NCBI RefSeq assembly: GCF_024171495.1 | Contig: NZ_JALJZW010000003.1 | Span: forward strand, 142,001-206,000 | Source of the DNA: Deinococcus sp. HSC-46F16 | GTDB taxonomy: Bacteria > Deinococcota > Deinococci > Deinococcales > Deinococcaceae | DNA: 64,000 nt | Reading direction: 5' to 3' | Part shown: piece by piece, positions 7,950 through 17,451 of the stretch | Numbering within the stretch: position 1 is the stretch's first letter | Layout: the number at the start of each line of letters is the position of its first letter | Made by a program: the position numbers and the translations under genes | Notes under the pieces: generated by a model | The model's input: the letters and a program-made list of their open reading frames with translations, nothing else | Databases searched by the model: none | Told to the model about the DNA's origin: nothing

Positions 7950-9580
7950 CCCCCGCTGACCGAACAGGCGAGAACGAGATTGATCTCAGTGTGCTGTGGC
8001 GCGGTCTGCGCCGTCGCCTCCCCTGGATTCTGGGCACGGCCCTGCTGCTGGCCCTTGCTACCTTCTTGTGGTCGCGCAGTCAGCCTCCGGTCTACGAGAG
8101 TACGGCCAGCCTGATTGCCGCCAACAACCAGGGGCAGGACAGCACGCTCGGCACGGCCTTAGTCAAGGCACCTCCCTTGCCGGAAGGCGCGGTGGCCCAG
8201 GCGTTGCAGAGCACCCAGGTGATCGGCCCCCTGACCCGGTCGATTCAGGCCGCCGAGGAGATTCCGGCGGCGGAGCGCGAGCGGCTCATTCAGGGGCTTT
8301 CGCGCGAGCTGCGTGAGCAGCGTCTCCAGACCATCACGTTGACCTCCCGTCTCGATCCAGGGGGCAACGGCATCTATACCCTGCGTGCCCGTGCCCGGAC
8401 GCCGGAAGCGGCGCAGCGGCTGGCGAACCTCGCGAGTACGGCCTTGCTGACCTGGGACCGGAACCGTGCGCTGGAGAACCTGCGCCGGGCGCAGGCCGGT
8501 TTTGAGGCTCAGCTCGCTCAGGTCGACCAGCAACTGGGGGTTCCTGGATTGCCCTCGGTCGAGCGGCAGACCCTCATCGCAAGGCGGGCCAACATCCAGG
8601 GCAACCTGATCCAGACCCAGCTGCTGGAAGATTCGGTCGCGGGCGTACTGAGTACCCTCGCGCCTGCCGTCGCGCCGCTGGACCCGGTCTCCCCCAAGCC
8701 CCTGCGCAACGCCGTGCTCGCCGGACTGCTGGGCTTGCTGCTGGCGACGGGTGTGGTGACGCTGCTGACGGTCCTCGACCGCACCGTCCGGACGGAAGAC
8801 GACCTGCTTTCCCTGGGCCTGCCCACCCTGGCGGTGATTCCACGGCTGCGCCAGCGGGACGTCGTGTTCTCGGGCATCGTGCGGGCGGCGCGGCAGGCGG
8901 GGCTGTACGAGGCCATCGGCTTCCTGCGGGTCAACCTGCTGACAGCGCTCTCGGGTCAGGCCCACCCGGTCGTCATGATCACCTCGACCGCGCCGGGCGA
9001 GGGCAAGAGCAGCTTGACCGCCACCCTGGCGGATGGACTCGCCTCCAGCGGCCAGCGGGTGCTGATCATCGACGCTGATCTGCGGCGCGGCACGCAGGCA
9101 GCCGTGTGGCAGAAGTTCAACGAGCAGGGCCGCTGGCGCTCCCTGAACGGCGGGGGCGGTGCCCGCACCACCCGTGAAGCGCTGCTGGCGCCCCACAACG
9201 CCGAGGTGTTGGAGGTCGAGCGCAACGTGGACATGCTCCCCGCCGGGCCGGGCCTGCAAGACAGTCTCGCGGTCTTCAATCGGGCTGACCTGCAGGCTGC
9301 GCTCGGCCTGTGGCGGCGGGAGTACGACCTCGTCCTGATCGACAGTGCCCCGCTGCTTGCTCTGGCCGACGGGCTGGTTGTGGGTGCTCACGTGGACGCC
9401 GTGGTAATGGTGACCGAGTATGGCCGCACCAATATGCAGGCGGTGCGGTCGGCGCTGCGCCGCGCGGAGCGGGCAGGCCTGAAGATCATCGGCTTCGTGG
9501 TCAACAAGTCGGATGCGCGGGAGGGGAGCGGCTACGGGTACTCCTACGCCTACGCACCGAGGGAGGGGGCCAAGGTATGA
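7946..9580 (+). CDS. wzc: Wzc/CapAB-like polysaccharide co-polymerase and bacterial tyrosine kinase
   Basis: A 544-residue inner-membrane protein controlling surface-polysaccharide polymerisation. It has a Wzz domain with two membrane segments (about residues 30-48, and 255-275 [17 protein letters not shown]) around an extracytoplasmic helical region. A cytoplasmic BY-kinase domain follows, with Walker A (APGEGKSS, about 349-356), Walker A' ([10 protein letters not shown]) and Walker B ([10 protein letters not shown]). The C-terminus carries a tyrosine cluster ([10 protein letters not shown], about 529-538), the usual autophosphorylation site. ATG 7946 fits the usual start just before [14 protein letters not shown] and overlaps the stop of a leader ORF. 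Its own TGA overlaps the ATG of rmlB. First protein-coding gene of a locus extending to 27 kb. Confidence 0.9.
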   Translation: MTPADRTGENEIDLSVLWRGLRRRLPWILGTALLLALATFLWSRSQPPVYESTASLIAANNQGQDSTLGTALVKAPPLPEGAVAQALQSTQVIGPLTRSIQAAEEIPAAERERLIQGLSRELREQRLQTITLTSRLDPGGNGIYTLRARARTPEAAQRLANLASTALLTWDRNRALENLRRAQAGFEAQLAQVDQQLGVPGLPSVERQTLIARRANIQGNLIQTQLLEDSVAGVLSTLAPAVAPLDPVSPKPLRNAVLAGLLGLLLATGVVTLLTVLDRTVRTEDDLLSLGLPTLAVIPRLRQRDVVFSGIVRAARQAGLYEAIGFLRVNLLTALSGQAHPVVMITSTAPGEGKSSLTATLADGLASSGQRVLIIDADLRRGTQAAVWQKFNEQGRWRSLNGGGGARTTREALLAPHNAEVLEVERNVDMLPAGPGLQDSLAVFNRADLQAALGLWRREYDLVLIDSAPLLALADGLVVGAHVDAVVMVTEYGRTNMQAVRSALRRAERAGLKIIGFVVNKSDAREGSGYGYSYAYAPREGAKV

Positions 9581-10602
9581 ATCTACTGATTACTGGGGGC
9601 TGCGGCTTTATCGGCAGCAACTTCGTCCGTTACTGGCTGGAGCAGCATCCCGATGACCAGGTGGTGGTGTACGACAAGCTGACCTACGCTGGGCGCCGGG
9701 AGAACCTGCACGACCTGTGGGACAGGCCGAACCTGAGCCTGGTCGTCGGGGACATCGCGGATCAGGCCCTGGTGCGCTGCACCTGCCAGGAACACGGCAC
9801 CGAGCTGATCGTCAACTTCGCCGCCGAAACCCACGTCGACCAGAGCATCCTGGGACCGCTCGTTTTTACCGACACCAACGTCCGTGGCACCCACGTCCTG
9901 CTGGAAGTCGCCCGCGAGTTGGGCGTGCGGCTGCACCACATCAGCACCGACGAGGTCTACGGCCATATCCCGGATGGGCACCAGAGCGTGGAGACCGACC
10001 CCCTGGCCCCGCGCAGCCCCTATGCGGCGAGCAAGGCGGCAGCCGATCAGCTCGTGCAGGCCTACCACATCACCTACGGGCTGCCCGTGACGATCACGCG
10101 GGGTGCGAACAACGTAGGGCCGTACCAGTATCCGGAAAAGGCGGTGCCCCTCTTCTCCACGAACGCCATCCTGGGTGAGCTGCTCCCCGTCTACGGGGAT
10201 GGACGGCAGATGCGCGACTACGCCCACGTGTACGACCACTGCACGGGCATTGAGGCGGTGCTGCTGCGCGGGCAGGTCGGGGAGGTCTACAACGTGGGCA
10301 CGGGCCGCGAGATGACCAACCTGGAGATGGTGGACATCGTGCTGGAGACGCTGGGGCAAGACCATAGCTTGGTGCGGCACGTCACCGACCGTCCCGGCCA
10401 CGACCGCCGCTACTCCATGAACGTGGACAAGCTCAGGGGCCTGGACTGGGAGCCCCGCTACGATCCCCGGCAGGCCGTCGCCGAGGCCGCCCGCTGGTAT
10501 GCCGGGAACCGCTGGTGGTGGGAACCGATCCGCAGCGGCGAGTTCCGCGACTACTACGAGCGGCAGTACGCCGGGCGTCTCGCCGGAAAGGTGGAAGGGT
10601 GA
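9577..10602 (+). CDS. rmlB: dTDP-glucose 4,6-dehydratase
   Basis: A cytoplasmic 341-residue extended SDR converting dTDP-glucose to dTDP-4-keto-6-deoxyglucose, the second step of dTDP-L-rhamnose synthesis. The NAD-binding GGCGFIGSN motif is at the N-terminus; the active site shows STDEVYG and YAASK (YxxxK); [11 protein letters not shown] and the R-x-D-x-Y-type substrate segment [10 protein letters not shown] follow. Length is typical of RmlB. It overlaps the kinase gene and rmlA by 4 bp at each end, so it is translationally coupled within the operon. Confidence 0.95.
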   Translation: MNLLITGGCGFIGSNFVRYWLEQHPDDQVVVYDKLTYAGRRENLHDLWDRPNLSLVVGDIADQALVRCTCQEHGTELIVNFAAETHVDQSILGPLVFTDTNVRGTHVLLEVARELGVRLHHISTDEVYGHIPDGHQSVETDPLAPRSPYAASKAAADQLVQAYHITYGLPVTITRGANNVGPYQYPEKAVPLFSTNAILGELLPVYGDGRQMRDYAHVYDHCTGIEAVLLRGQVGEVYNVGTGREMTNLEMVDIVLETLGQDHSLVRHVTDRPGHDRRYSMNVDKLRGLDWEPRYDPRQAVAEAARWYAGNRWWWEPIRSGEFRDYYERQYAGRLAGKVEG

Positions 10603-11495
10603 ACGTCCTGCCACGCAAGGGCATCATCCTGGCGGGCGGCAGCGGCACCCGGCTGTATCCCGCGACGCTGGCCGTCTCCAAGCAACTGTTGCCCGTCTAC
10701 GACAAGCCGATGATCTACTACCCCCTCACCACCCTGATGCTGGGGGGAATCCGGGACATTCTGATCATCTCGACGCCCGATGACACGCCGCGCTTTCGTC
10801 AGCTCTTGGGCGACGGCTCGCAGTGGGGCGTGCGGTTGGAATACGCCGTGCAGCCCCGGCCCGAGGGTCTGGCCCAGGCGTTCCTGATCGGGGAGGACTT
10901 TCTGGAAGGGGGCCGGAGTGCGCTGATCCTGGGGGACAACATCTTCCACGGCAACGACCTCTCGGATCTGATGGCGGCAGCGAGCCGCCGCGAGGATGGC
11001 GCCACGGTCTTCGCCTATCAGGTCAGCGACCCTGAACGCTACGGCGTGGTGGAGTTTGACGACCGGGGACAGGCCCTCTCCATCGAGGAGAAGCCCGCCG
11101 CTCCCCGGTCGGACTTTGCCGTGACCGGCCTCTACTACTACGATCACCGGGTGGTGGACATCGTCAAGGGGTTGCGGCCCTCGCCGCGCGGCGAGTTGGA
11201 AATCACCGATGTCAACAATGCGTACCTGTGCGACGGGCGCCTGGACGTGCAGGTTATGCGCCGGGGCTTCGCTTGGCTGGATACCGGCACCCACGAGAGC
11301 ATGCTGGAGGCCAGCCTCTTTATCCAGACCATTGAGCACCGCCAGGGCCTCAAGATCGCCTCGCCGGAGGAGGTCGCGTGGCGCAGCGGCTGGATCAGCA
11401 CCGACGACCTGCGCGAACAGGCGCGGAAACTGGCCAAGAACCGCTACGGCCAGTACCTCCTCAAGCTCAGCCACGAAAGGGCTCATCCCCTGTGA
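10599..11495 (+). CDS. rmlA: Glucose-1-phosphate thymidylyltransferase
   Basis: A 298-residue nucleotidyltransferase forming dTDP-glucose from dTTP and glucose-1-phosphate. The signature [22 protein letters not shown] appears at residues 8-29, followed by PMIYYPL, the ILGDNIFHG metal/nucleotide segment, VEFDDRG, the IEEKP motif and the WLDTGTH motif, all in the usual order. The GTG start at 10599 overlaps the stop codon of rmlB. The short or absent C-terminal extension matches the RmlA1 type. It feeds RmlB immediately upstream. Confidence 0.95.
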   Translation: MNVLPRKGIILAGGSGTRLYPATLAVSKQLLPVYDKPMIYYPLTTLMLGGIRDILIISTPDDTPRFRQLLGDGSQWGVRLEYAVQPRPEGLAQAFLIGEDFLEGGRSALILGDNIFHGNDLSDLMAAASRREDGATVFAYQVSDPERYGVVEFDDRGQALSIEEKPAAPRSDFAVTGLYYYDHRVVDIVKGLRPSPRGELEITDVNNAYLCDGRLDVQVMRRGFAWLDTGTHESMLEASLFIQTIEHRQGLKIASPEEVAWRSGWISTDDLREQARKLAKNRYGQYLLKLSHERAHPL

Positions 11496-12031
11496 AGATT
11501 GAACTCGCCCCTGAATACGCTGCCGCCCTGACCTTTGAGAGTTATCCCCCGGCCCCGGACATCGCCGGAGTCTGGACCCATCCTCTTCGCAAGAATCGCA
11601 GCGAGAACGGCGCTTTCATGGAGTACGCCCGCATGGGGGAGGAAGGCTTTCAGGGGCTGCCCGGCCGCCTGATACCACGCCAGATCAGCGTGTCGTGGGC
11701 CGCGCCGGGGCGCATCAACGCCTTTCATATCCATGTCAAGGAAGAGCAGAACGAGATCTGGTGCGTGATCGAGGGTCAGTTGATGGTCTGGCTGGTAGAC
11801 TGCCGCGCCGGAAGCCCCACCCTGGGCGTGCGCCGCAAGCTGGTGCTGAGCGGCGAGCAACCGACCATGGTGCATATCCCCAGTGGGGTGGCCCACGGCT
11901 ATCAGGCGAGCGATGGGGGAGCCACCCTGCTGTACACGATGGATGCTCGATTTAATATCGAGGATCCCAATGAGGGGAGAATTCCGTGGAATCAGTTTGG
12001 TGATGAATTGTGGAGCGAGGATCGGGGATAA
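11492..12031 (+). CDS. rmlC: dTDP-4-dehydrorhamnose 3,5-epimerase-like cupin
   Basis: A 179-residue cupin with RmlC features: [28 protein letters not shown] containing the histidine pair of the cupin barrel, the [12 protein letters not shown] segment with the second conserved histidine, and a C-terminal [13 protein letters not shown] motif. It would epimerise dTDP-4-keto-6-deoxyglucose at C3 and C5. GTG 11492 overlaps rmlA by 4 bp. The sequence near the N-terminus ([27 protein letters not shown]) departs from classical RmlC, where R-E-I-F and H-x-D/N segments are stricter, so a related sugar epimerase specificity is possible. The pathway is completed by rmlD about 13 kb downstream. Confidence 0.82.
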   Translation: MKIELAPEYAAALTFESYPPAPDIAGVWTHPLRKNRSENGAFMEYARMGEEGFQGLPGRLIPRQISVSWAAPGRINAFHIHVKEEQNEIWCVIEGQLMVWLVDCRAGSPTLGVRRKLVLSGEQPTMVHIPSGVAHGYQASDGGATLLYTMDARFNIEDPNEGRIPWNQFGDELWSEDRG

Positions 12032-12090
12032 AAGATTCTCGTCTTCCAATTTGCATTGCCGAGCAGGTCGGTGCGGGGAGACTTAGGACA

Positions 12091-12110
12091 TCCAGAGTGA
12101 ACACTCTGGA
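12091..12110. promoter_or_regulatory. Perfect palindrome upstream of the flippase gene (candidate operator)
   Basis: TCCAGAGTG-AA-CACTCTGGA is a perfect 9-bp dyad with a 2-bp centre. It covers the -35 region of the TATCTT promoter at 12119-12124. A 2-nt loop is unfavourable for an RNA hairpin and no T-run follows, so a protein-binding operator is more likely than a terminator. Confidence 0.5.
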
Positions 12111-12118
12111 CGCGTCGG

Positions 12119-12140
12119 TATCTTGGGGACTGTGATTTGA
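12119..12140 (+). promoter_or_regulatory. Internal promoter and 2-codon mini-ORF before wzx
   Basis: TATCTT (12119-12124), 7 nt, then GTG ATT TGA (12132-12140). The TGA overlaps the TTG start (12137) of wzx as TTGA. This mirrors, in minimal form, the leader ORF arrangement found before several other genes in the window. A GGGGA upstream of TTG could instead serve as a weak ribosome-binding site. Confidence 0.35.
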
Positions 12141-13405
12141 CTGATCAAGGCGCTCAAAATCAGGATATCTCTGCGCCGACGGACTTGCCACGTCGTCCCA
12201 AACAAATTGCGACGATTCTTCTGACTTATATCCTGCGTATAGCTGGCCAGGGAATATCCTTCTTTATCTTCGCACGTGTACTAGGTCCGGAAGGCTTTGG
12301 GCAGATCTCTGCTGCACTGGCGATTCTAAGTCCAATAGCTCCCTTCGTGGATATGGGAGCGTACTCAATTGTCTCCCGTGACATCGCCTTAGGGCGACAT
12401 CCAGGTAAGGTCGTAGGGGAGAACCTTAAGGTTGTGCTCCTTACCTTCCCCTTGGGTCTCCTAGCCTGTCTAGTCGTCTCCGATCTGCTTTACGGTTCTG
12501 ATGGGTTGTTGGTTTTTGGTTTGATCGGAGTGGGATATCTACTCCTCAGTCGCACCTCTCTTCTGCTGGCGGCAGTTCAAAACACAGTGCAGGTGAAGGT
12601 CCCCGTAATCGCCGTAGAGGCGGTGGTGGCTCTTTCCCTGCTAAGTTTGGGAGGCTACGGAATGGCCTTTGGATACAGCTTGTTTGCCTGGGCTGTAACC
12701 TATGCACTCATAGGGGTGAGCGGAGCGCTGGTCGCCGGGACCGTCCTGCGCCGCTCACTTGGGGATATCAAAGCGCCGTTTCCAAGTATGGGCCGAATCA
12801 GTGAAGGTCTCGTATTCAGTATGGGCAATTCCTTTCAGTACTTGTACTTGGAGCTGGATAAAATTTTGCTCTTTCGCTATGCAAATTCGGCCCTCACGGG
12901 GGTATACGCTGCATCCACTCGAATTGTCACCGTAGCCCTTATGCCTATAGGTGCGGTGTACTCTCTTTTTTATCCTCGATTTATGCAGGTAGGTCACGAC
13001 AGAGCTGCGTTAAGTGCATTATTGCACCGCGTAGTGCTGATTGCAGCAGGGTACGGCTTAATTATGGCGCTCTGCTTCATTGCACTTTCCAATTTTCTGC
13101 CGGGTTTGCTTGGCGAGGGCTACGCCAGGGTCCGGACCTTCCTGCTGTATCTTTCTGGGGTAGTCTTCTTGCAAGTGATGCAGACTCCATTTGCTGATGC
13201 TCTGACGGGAAGAGGCCATCAAGCGGTGCGCACTCTTTTGCAGGGGTCGGCCAGCGTCGTCGCTCTAGGGGCAGGACTACTATTTATCCCTGGTGATCCC
13301 ACCAGCGGGGTGATTAAGACAGTGTTCACCGTGCATGGGTACTTGCTACTGGCCTACGTGCTGTCGTACGGCCTGATCATGAGAAGGAAAAAGGAGCAGA
13401 TGTGA
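12137..13405 (+). CDS. wzx: Wzx-type polysaccharide repeat-unit flippase
   Basis: A 422-residue integral membrane protein with about 12 hydrophobic segments and the MATE/Wzx-like start (ILLTYILRIAGQGISFFIFARVLGPEGFGQISAALAI). It would move the lipid-linked repeat unit across the inner membrane. The TTG start at 12137 is followed by a short polar N-terminus; GGGGA lies about 7 nt upstream. The gene is visibly lower in GC and uses more A/T-ending codons than the nucleotide-sugar genes around it, as do the following glycosyltransferase and the Wzy gene. This is a common sign of exchanged serotype-specific genes. It overlaps the next gene by 4 bp. Confidence 0.88.
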   Translation: MTDQGAQNQDISAPTDLPRRPKQIATILLTYILRIAGQGISFFIFARVLGPEGFGQISAALAILSPIAPFVDMGAYSIVSRDIALGRHPGKVVGENLKVVLLTFPLGLLACLVVSDLLYGSDGLLVFGLIGVGYLLLSRTSLLLAAVQNTVQVKVPVIAVEAVVALSLLSLGGYGMAFGYSLFAWAVTYALIGVSGALVAGTVLRRSLGDIKAPFPSMGRISEGLVFSMGNSFQYLYLELDKILLFRYANSALTGVYAASTRIVTVALMPIGAVYSLFYPRFMQVGHDRAALSALLHRVVLIAAGYGLIMALCFIALSNFLPGLLGEGYARVRTFLLYLSGVVFLQVMQTPFADALTGRGHQAVRTLLQGSASVVALGAGLLFIPGDPTSGVIKTVFTVHGYLLLAYVLSYGLIMRRKKEQM

Positions 13406-14157
13406 TCTCAGTGTGTATGGCTACTTATAATGGGATGAAGTATCTTCCAGCGCAGATAACTTCCATCCTTAAGCAGTTAGCCTCTGATGACGAAGTGGTG
13501 ATCCAAGACGATGGCTCGAGTGACGGAACTGTAGCTTACCTGATGAGTTTAGGTGACCCTCGAGTTTTAGTAGAGGTAAACCCTGGAAATAGGGGCGTCA
13601 TCACGACATTTGAACGAGCCCTGAAGAGAGCGCGGGGAGAGATTGTTTTCCTCTCTGATCAGGATGATGTCTGGCTGCCAGGCAAAGTTGCACATGTTCT
13701 GGCGGAGTTCTCGCGCCCCGAGGTGATGGCCGTTGTGACGGATGCGGAGATCATTGACGCGAGCGAGAAGGTAGTTGTGCCCTCATACCATCAGGCCTAC
13801 GGGGGCCGCGCTGGAGTGTGGAAGAATTTCTGGCGCAACTCCTATTTGGGGTGTTGCCTAGCCTTCCGCCGCGAGGTTTTACAGCCAGGCCTCGATATCC
13901 CAAAAAGTGTTCGGACCCACGACGGCTGGTTGGGGTTGGTCTCCAATATGGTCGGCGAAGTCGTGTTTCTTGACAAAATTCTATTGAAGTATCGCAGGCA
14001 CGGGGGCAATGCCAGTCAGATGCACCGGTTCGGCTGGCCTGATGTGATCAAGCGCCGCCTAGCGCTGGCAGGGCACATGATTCGGGTTTATCCCAGCGTT
14101 CGCTTGACCCGTAAGCAGTTGCAGCGCCGTACCTTGGCTGGAGGGAAGCACTTATGA
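13402..14157 (+). CDS. Family 2 glycosyltransferase
   Basis: A 251-residue cytoplasmic GT-A glycosyltransferase, probably adding one sugar of the repeat unit. The N-terminus MISVCMATYNGMKYLPAQ, the VVIQDDGSSDGT nucleotide-binding motif and the LSDQDDVW motif (DxD-type metal site followed by W) are typical of rhamnosyltransferase-like GT2 enzymes. The GTG start overlaps wzx by 4 bp and the stop overlaps capE. Base composition is intermediate to low, like wzx. The donor sugar cannot be told from sequence; dTDP-rhamnose is a reasonable guess given the rml genes. Confidence 0.85.
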   Translation: MISVCMATYNGMKYLPAQITSILKQLASDDEVVIQDDGSSDGTVAYLMSLGDPRVLVEVNPGNRGVITTFERALKRARGEIVFLSDQDDVWLPGKVAHVLAEFSRPEVMAVVTDAEIIDASEKVVVPSYHQAYGGRAGVWKNFWRNSYLGCCLAFRREVLQPGLDIPKSVRTHDGWLGLVSNMVGEVVFLDKILLKYRRHGGNASQMHRFGWPDVIKRRLALAGHMIRVYPSVRLTRKQLQRRTLAGGKHL

Positions 14158-15197
14158 CCGTTCTTGACAATCTCGCAGGCAAAACCGTCCTGATCACCGG
14201 CGGCACCGGGTCCTTCGGCAACGAACTGCTTCAGCTCATCAAGGATTCGGACGTGGCCGAGGTGCGCGTCTTCAGCCGTGACGAGCTCAAGCAGGAGCAG
14301 ATGCGCGTCCGGATGAAGAACCCGAAGGTCAAGTTCCACATTGGGGACATCCGTGACCGCCAGAGCGTCGATCAGGCAATGGAGGGCGTCGATCTCGTCT
14401 TCCACGCGGCGGCCCTCAAGCAGGTGCCCTCGTGCGAGTTCTTCCCGATGCAGGCCGTCATGACCAATATCGTGGGGAGCCACAACATCGTCGAGTCGGC
14501 CATCGCCCACCGGGTCGGCTCGGTGGTGTGCCTCAGCACCGACAAGGCCGTGCAGCCGGTCAACGCGATGGGCATGAGCAAGGGCCTGATGGAAAAGGTC
14601 GCCACCGCCGCCGCCCGCCGCCTGGGGGACCACGACACCGTCATCTCCACCGTCCGCTACGGCAACGTGATGTACTCGCGCGGCTCCGTGATTCCCCTGT
14701 TCGTCGAGCAGATCAAGCAGGGGAGGCCCCTGACGGTTACCGACCCCAACATGACCCGCTTTCTGCTATCGCTGCGCAGCGCCATCGACCTGGTGCTGTT
14801 CGCCTTCGAGCACGCGAGGCAGGGCGATATCTTCGTGCGCAAGGCCCCCGCAAGCACGGTGGGTGACCTCGCACAGGCGGTGACCAACCTCTTCGGGTCG
14901 GACGTGCCCGTCGAGATTATCGGCACCCGGCACGCCGAGAAACTTTTCGAGACGCTGGCGACCTCGGGCGAGCTGGTAAACGCCGAGGACATGGGCGACT
15001 ACCTGCGTATTCAGATGGACGACCGCGACCTCAACTACGCCAAGTATTTCACCGAAGGCGAGCCGGAAGAAGCCCTGATTGACGACTACACCTCGCACAA
15101 TACCGAGCGGCTGACGGTGCCCCAGGTCGAGGAGCTGCTGCGTTCGCTCCCCGCTTTCGAGAAGGAACTGGCCGCCTTCCAGGGCGCGGCCCGATGA
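14154..15197 (+). CDS. capE: UDP-GlcNAc 4,6-dehydratase/5-epimerase of the UDP-L-FucNAc pathway (CapE/WbjB type)
   Basis: A 347-residue soluble extended SDR. TVLITGGTGSFGNELL binds NAD(P). The active-site region reads CLSTDKAVQPVNAMGMSKGLMEK, where the usual YxxxK tyrosine is replaced by methionine as in CapE/WbjB-type enzymes. VRYGNVMYSRGSVIPLF and the C-terminal RHAEKLFETLATSGEL segment also match. It starts the conversion of UDP-GlcNAc to UDP-L-FucNAc; the next two genes encode the remaining steps. Overlaps of 4 bp join it to the GT2 gene and to capF. Confidence 0.92.
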   Translation: MTVLDNLAGKTVLITGGTGSFGNELLQLIKDSDVAEVRVFSRDELKQEQMRVRMKNPKVKFHIGDIRDRQSVDQAMEGVDLVFHAAALKQVPSCEFFPMQAVMTNIVGSHNIVESAIAHRVGSVVCLSTDKAVQPVNAMGMSKGLMEKVATAAARRLGDHDTVISTVRYGNVMYSRGSVIPLFVEQIKQGRPLTVTDPNMTRFLLSLRSAIDLVLFAFEHARQGDIFVRKAPASTVGDLAQAVTNLFGSDVPVEIIGTRHAEKLFETLATSGELVNAEDMGDYLRIQMDDRDLNYAKYFTEGEPEEALIDDYTSHNTERLTVPQVEELLRSLPAFEKELAAFQGAAR

Positions 15198-16300
15198 AGA
15201 TCGGCATCACCGGAGCGCGGGGCCTGCTGGGGACCCACCTCCACGCTTACCTATACGGGCAGCCGGGCGTGGAAGTCGTGGCGGGAGGCCGGGAGGTCTT
15301 CGCCTCACCGCAGAGCCTGCGCGAGTTCGTACGGGGTTGCGGCGCGGTCGTCCACCTCGCGGGGATGAACCGGGGGGATGACGCTGAGGTCGCCGCGACC
15401 AACGTGCGCCTGTGCGAGGAGCTGGTCGCGGCGCTGGAGGCGGAAGGGGAGAGGCCGCACGTCCTCTTCTCGTCGTCCACCCATATCGAGCGGGACACGC
15501 CCTACGGGGCGTCCAAGCGGCAGGCGGCAGAGTTGCTGCGGACGTGGGCTCAGCGCTCGGGTGCCCACTTCGCCAACGTGATTCTGCCCGGCGTGTTCGG
15601 GGAGGGCGGCAAGCCCTTCTACAACTCCGTGGTGTCCACCTTCTGCTTCCAACTCGCGCGTGGAGAGACGCCGAGTGTGAATGCCGACGCGCCCGTTGAG
15701 CAGATTCACGCGCAGGAGGTGGCCCGGCGCCTGCACACCCTGATCGAAAATGGCGAGACGGGCGACGTGCGGGTGGGAGGTGAGCACCTGACTGTGGGCG
15801 AGCTGTTGGGCCGCCTCCAGTCCTTCCAGACCCTCTACGCGGCGCACATCATCCCCGACGTGCGCCGGGACTTCGACCGCGACCTCTTCAATACTTACCG
15901 CTCGTACCTGTACCCGGACCACTACCCGGTGCCGCTGACCCTGCACACTGACCCGCGCGGCAGCCTCTTCGAGGCGGTCAAGAGCCACAACGGCGGGCAG
16001 AGCTTCCTGTCCACCACCCACCCCGGCATTACGCGCGGCAACCACTACCACACCCGCAAGATCGAGCGCTTTCTGGTGACGGGCGGCGAGGCAGAGATTG
16101 GGCTCCGGCACGTCACGGGCGGCCCGGTCCAAACCTTTCGGGTGAGTGGCGACACTCCCGCTTATGTGGACATCCCCACCCTGCACACCCACAACATCAC
16201 GAATGTCGGTCCTGGCATCCTGACGACCCTATTCTGGACGCACGAGCTGTTTGATCCCGAGAACCCTGACACCTACCCCGAACCCGTGGAGACCGCATGA
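15194..16300 (+). CDS. capF: Bifunctional SDR-cupin enzyme (CapF/WbjC type)
   Basis: A 368-residue two-domain enzyme. Residues 1-240 are a Rossmann SDR ([32 protein letters not shown] with the YxxxK pair). Residues 255-368 are a cupin ([43 protein letters not shown] with the metal-binding histidines). In CapF the cupin performs C3 epimerisation and the SDR performs C4 reduction, giving UDP-N-acetyl-L-talosamine. Gene order capE-capF-capG and 4-bp overlaps on both sides support the assignment. Confidence 0.93.
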   Translation: MKIGITGARGLLGTHLHAYLYGQPGVEVVAGGREVFASPQSLREFVRGCGAVVHLAGMNRGDDAEVAATNVRLCEELVAALEAEGERPHVLFSSSTHIERDTPYGASKRQAAELLRTWAQRSGAHFANVILPGVFGEGGKPFYNSVVSTFCFQLARGETPSVNADAPVEQIHAQEVARRLHTLIENGETGDVRVGGEHLTVGELLGRLQSFQTLYAAHIIPDVRRDFDRDLFNTYRSYLYPDHYPVPLTLHTDPRGSLFEAVKSHNGGQSFLSTTHPGITRGNHYHTRKIERFLVTGGEAEIGLRHVTGGPVQTFRVSGDTPAYVDIPTLHTHNITNVGPGILTTLFWTHELFDPENPDTYPEPVETA

Positions 16301-17448
16301 CCCCTGACCCGACCCGCCGCCTTAAGGTGATGACCGTGGTGGGTACCCGTCCGGAGATCATCCGGCTTTCGCGGGTGCTCGCGCGGCTGGACGAGTACAC
16401 CGATCACGTCCTCGTCCACACCGGGCAGAACTACGACTACGAACTCAATGGCGTCTTCTTCCGCGACCTCGGCGTGCGGCAGCCTGACCACTTTCTGGAA
16501 GCGGCGGGCGGCACGGCGGCCGAGACCATCGGACAGATCCTGATCCGGATGGACCCGGTGTTGCAGCAGGAGCAGCCCGACGCCCTCCTGATCTTGGGCG
16601 ACACCAACAGTTGCCTCGCGGCGATCAACGCCAAACGGCGAAAGGTTCCGATCTTCCACATGGAGGCGGGCAACCGCTGCTTCGACCAGCGGGTGCCGGA
16701 GGAGACCAACCGCAAGATCGTCGACCACACCAGCGACATCAACCTGACCTACTCCTCCATCGCCCGCGAGTACCTGCTGCGCGAGGGCCTCGACCCCGCC
16801 CGCGTGATCAAGACGGGCAGCCCGATGTTCGAGGTACTGACCCACTACCGGCCGCAGATAGACAGCTCGGACGTGCTCTCAAGGCTGGGCCTGACGGCGG
16901 GCGAGTATTTCGTGGTGAGCGCGCACCGTGAGGAGAACATTGACTCGGACCGCAACCTGGCCGGGCTGGTGGAGTCGCTGAACCGGGTCGCCGAGCGCTA
17001 CGGCCAGCGGGTGATCGTCTCTACCCACCCGCGCACCCAGAAGCGCATTGACGCGACCGGGGCACAGTTTCACCCGCTGGTGGAACTGCTAAAGCCCCTG
17101 GGCTTCCACGACTACAACCACCTGCAACTGCACGCCCGCGCGGTGCTGTCGGACTCCGGCACCATCAGCGAGGAGTCGAGCATCCTGAACTTCCCGGCGC
17201 TGAACATCCGCGAGGCGCACGAACGCCCCGAGGCGATGGAGGAAGCCAGCGTGATGATGGTGGGCCTCTCGCCCGAGCGCATCATGCAGGGCCTGCGCGT
17301 GCTAGAGGGCCAGCCGCGCGGCGACGAGCGTTTGCTGCGCCCGGTAGCCGACTACTCGATGCCCAACGTGTCGGACAAGGTGCTGCGAATCATCCTGAGC
17401 TACACGGACTATGTAAACCGGGTGGTGTGGCGCAAGGACGTGCGTTAA
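16297..17448 (+). CDS. capG: UDP-N-acetylglucosamine 2-epimerase family enzyme forming UDP-L-FucNAc (CapG/WbjD type)
   Basis: A 383-residue GT-B-fold epimerase. Family marks are [18 protein letters not shown] at the N-terminus, [50 protein letters not shown] and [11 protein letters not shown]. As the third member of the capEFG set it would epimerise C2 of UDP-N-acetyl-L-talosamine to UDP-L-FucNAc, rather than acting as the WecB-type enzyme making UDP-ManNAc. This distinction rests on context. It starts at ATG 16297 overlapping capF and ends 3 bp before the fused glycosyltransferase gene. Confidence 0.92.
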   Translation: MTPDPTRRLKVMTVVGTRPEIIRLSRVLARLDEYTDHVLVHTGQNYDYELNGVFFRDLGVRQPDHFLEAAGGTAAETIGQILIRMDPVLQQEQPDALLILGDTNSCLAAINAKRRKVPIFHMEAGNRCFDQRVPEETNRKIVDHTSDINLTYSSIAREYLLREGLDPARVIKTGSPMFEVLTHYRPQIDSSDVLSRLGLTAGEYFVVSAHREENIDSDRNLAGLVESLNRVAERYGQRVIVSTHPRTQKRIDATGAQFHPLVELLKPLGFHDYNHLQLHARAVLSDSGTISEESSILNFPALNIREAHERPEAMEEASVMMVGLSPERIMQGLRVLEGQPRGDERLLRPVADYSMPNVSDKVLRIILSYTDYVNRVVWRKDVR

Positions 17449-17451
17449 GAC

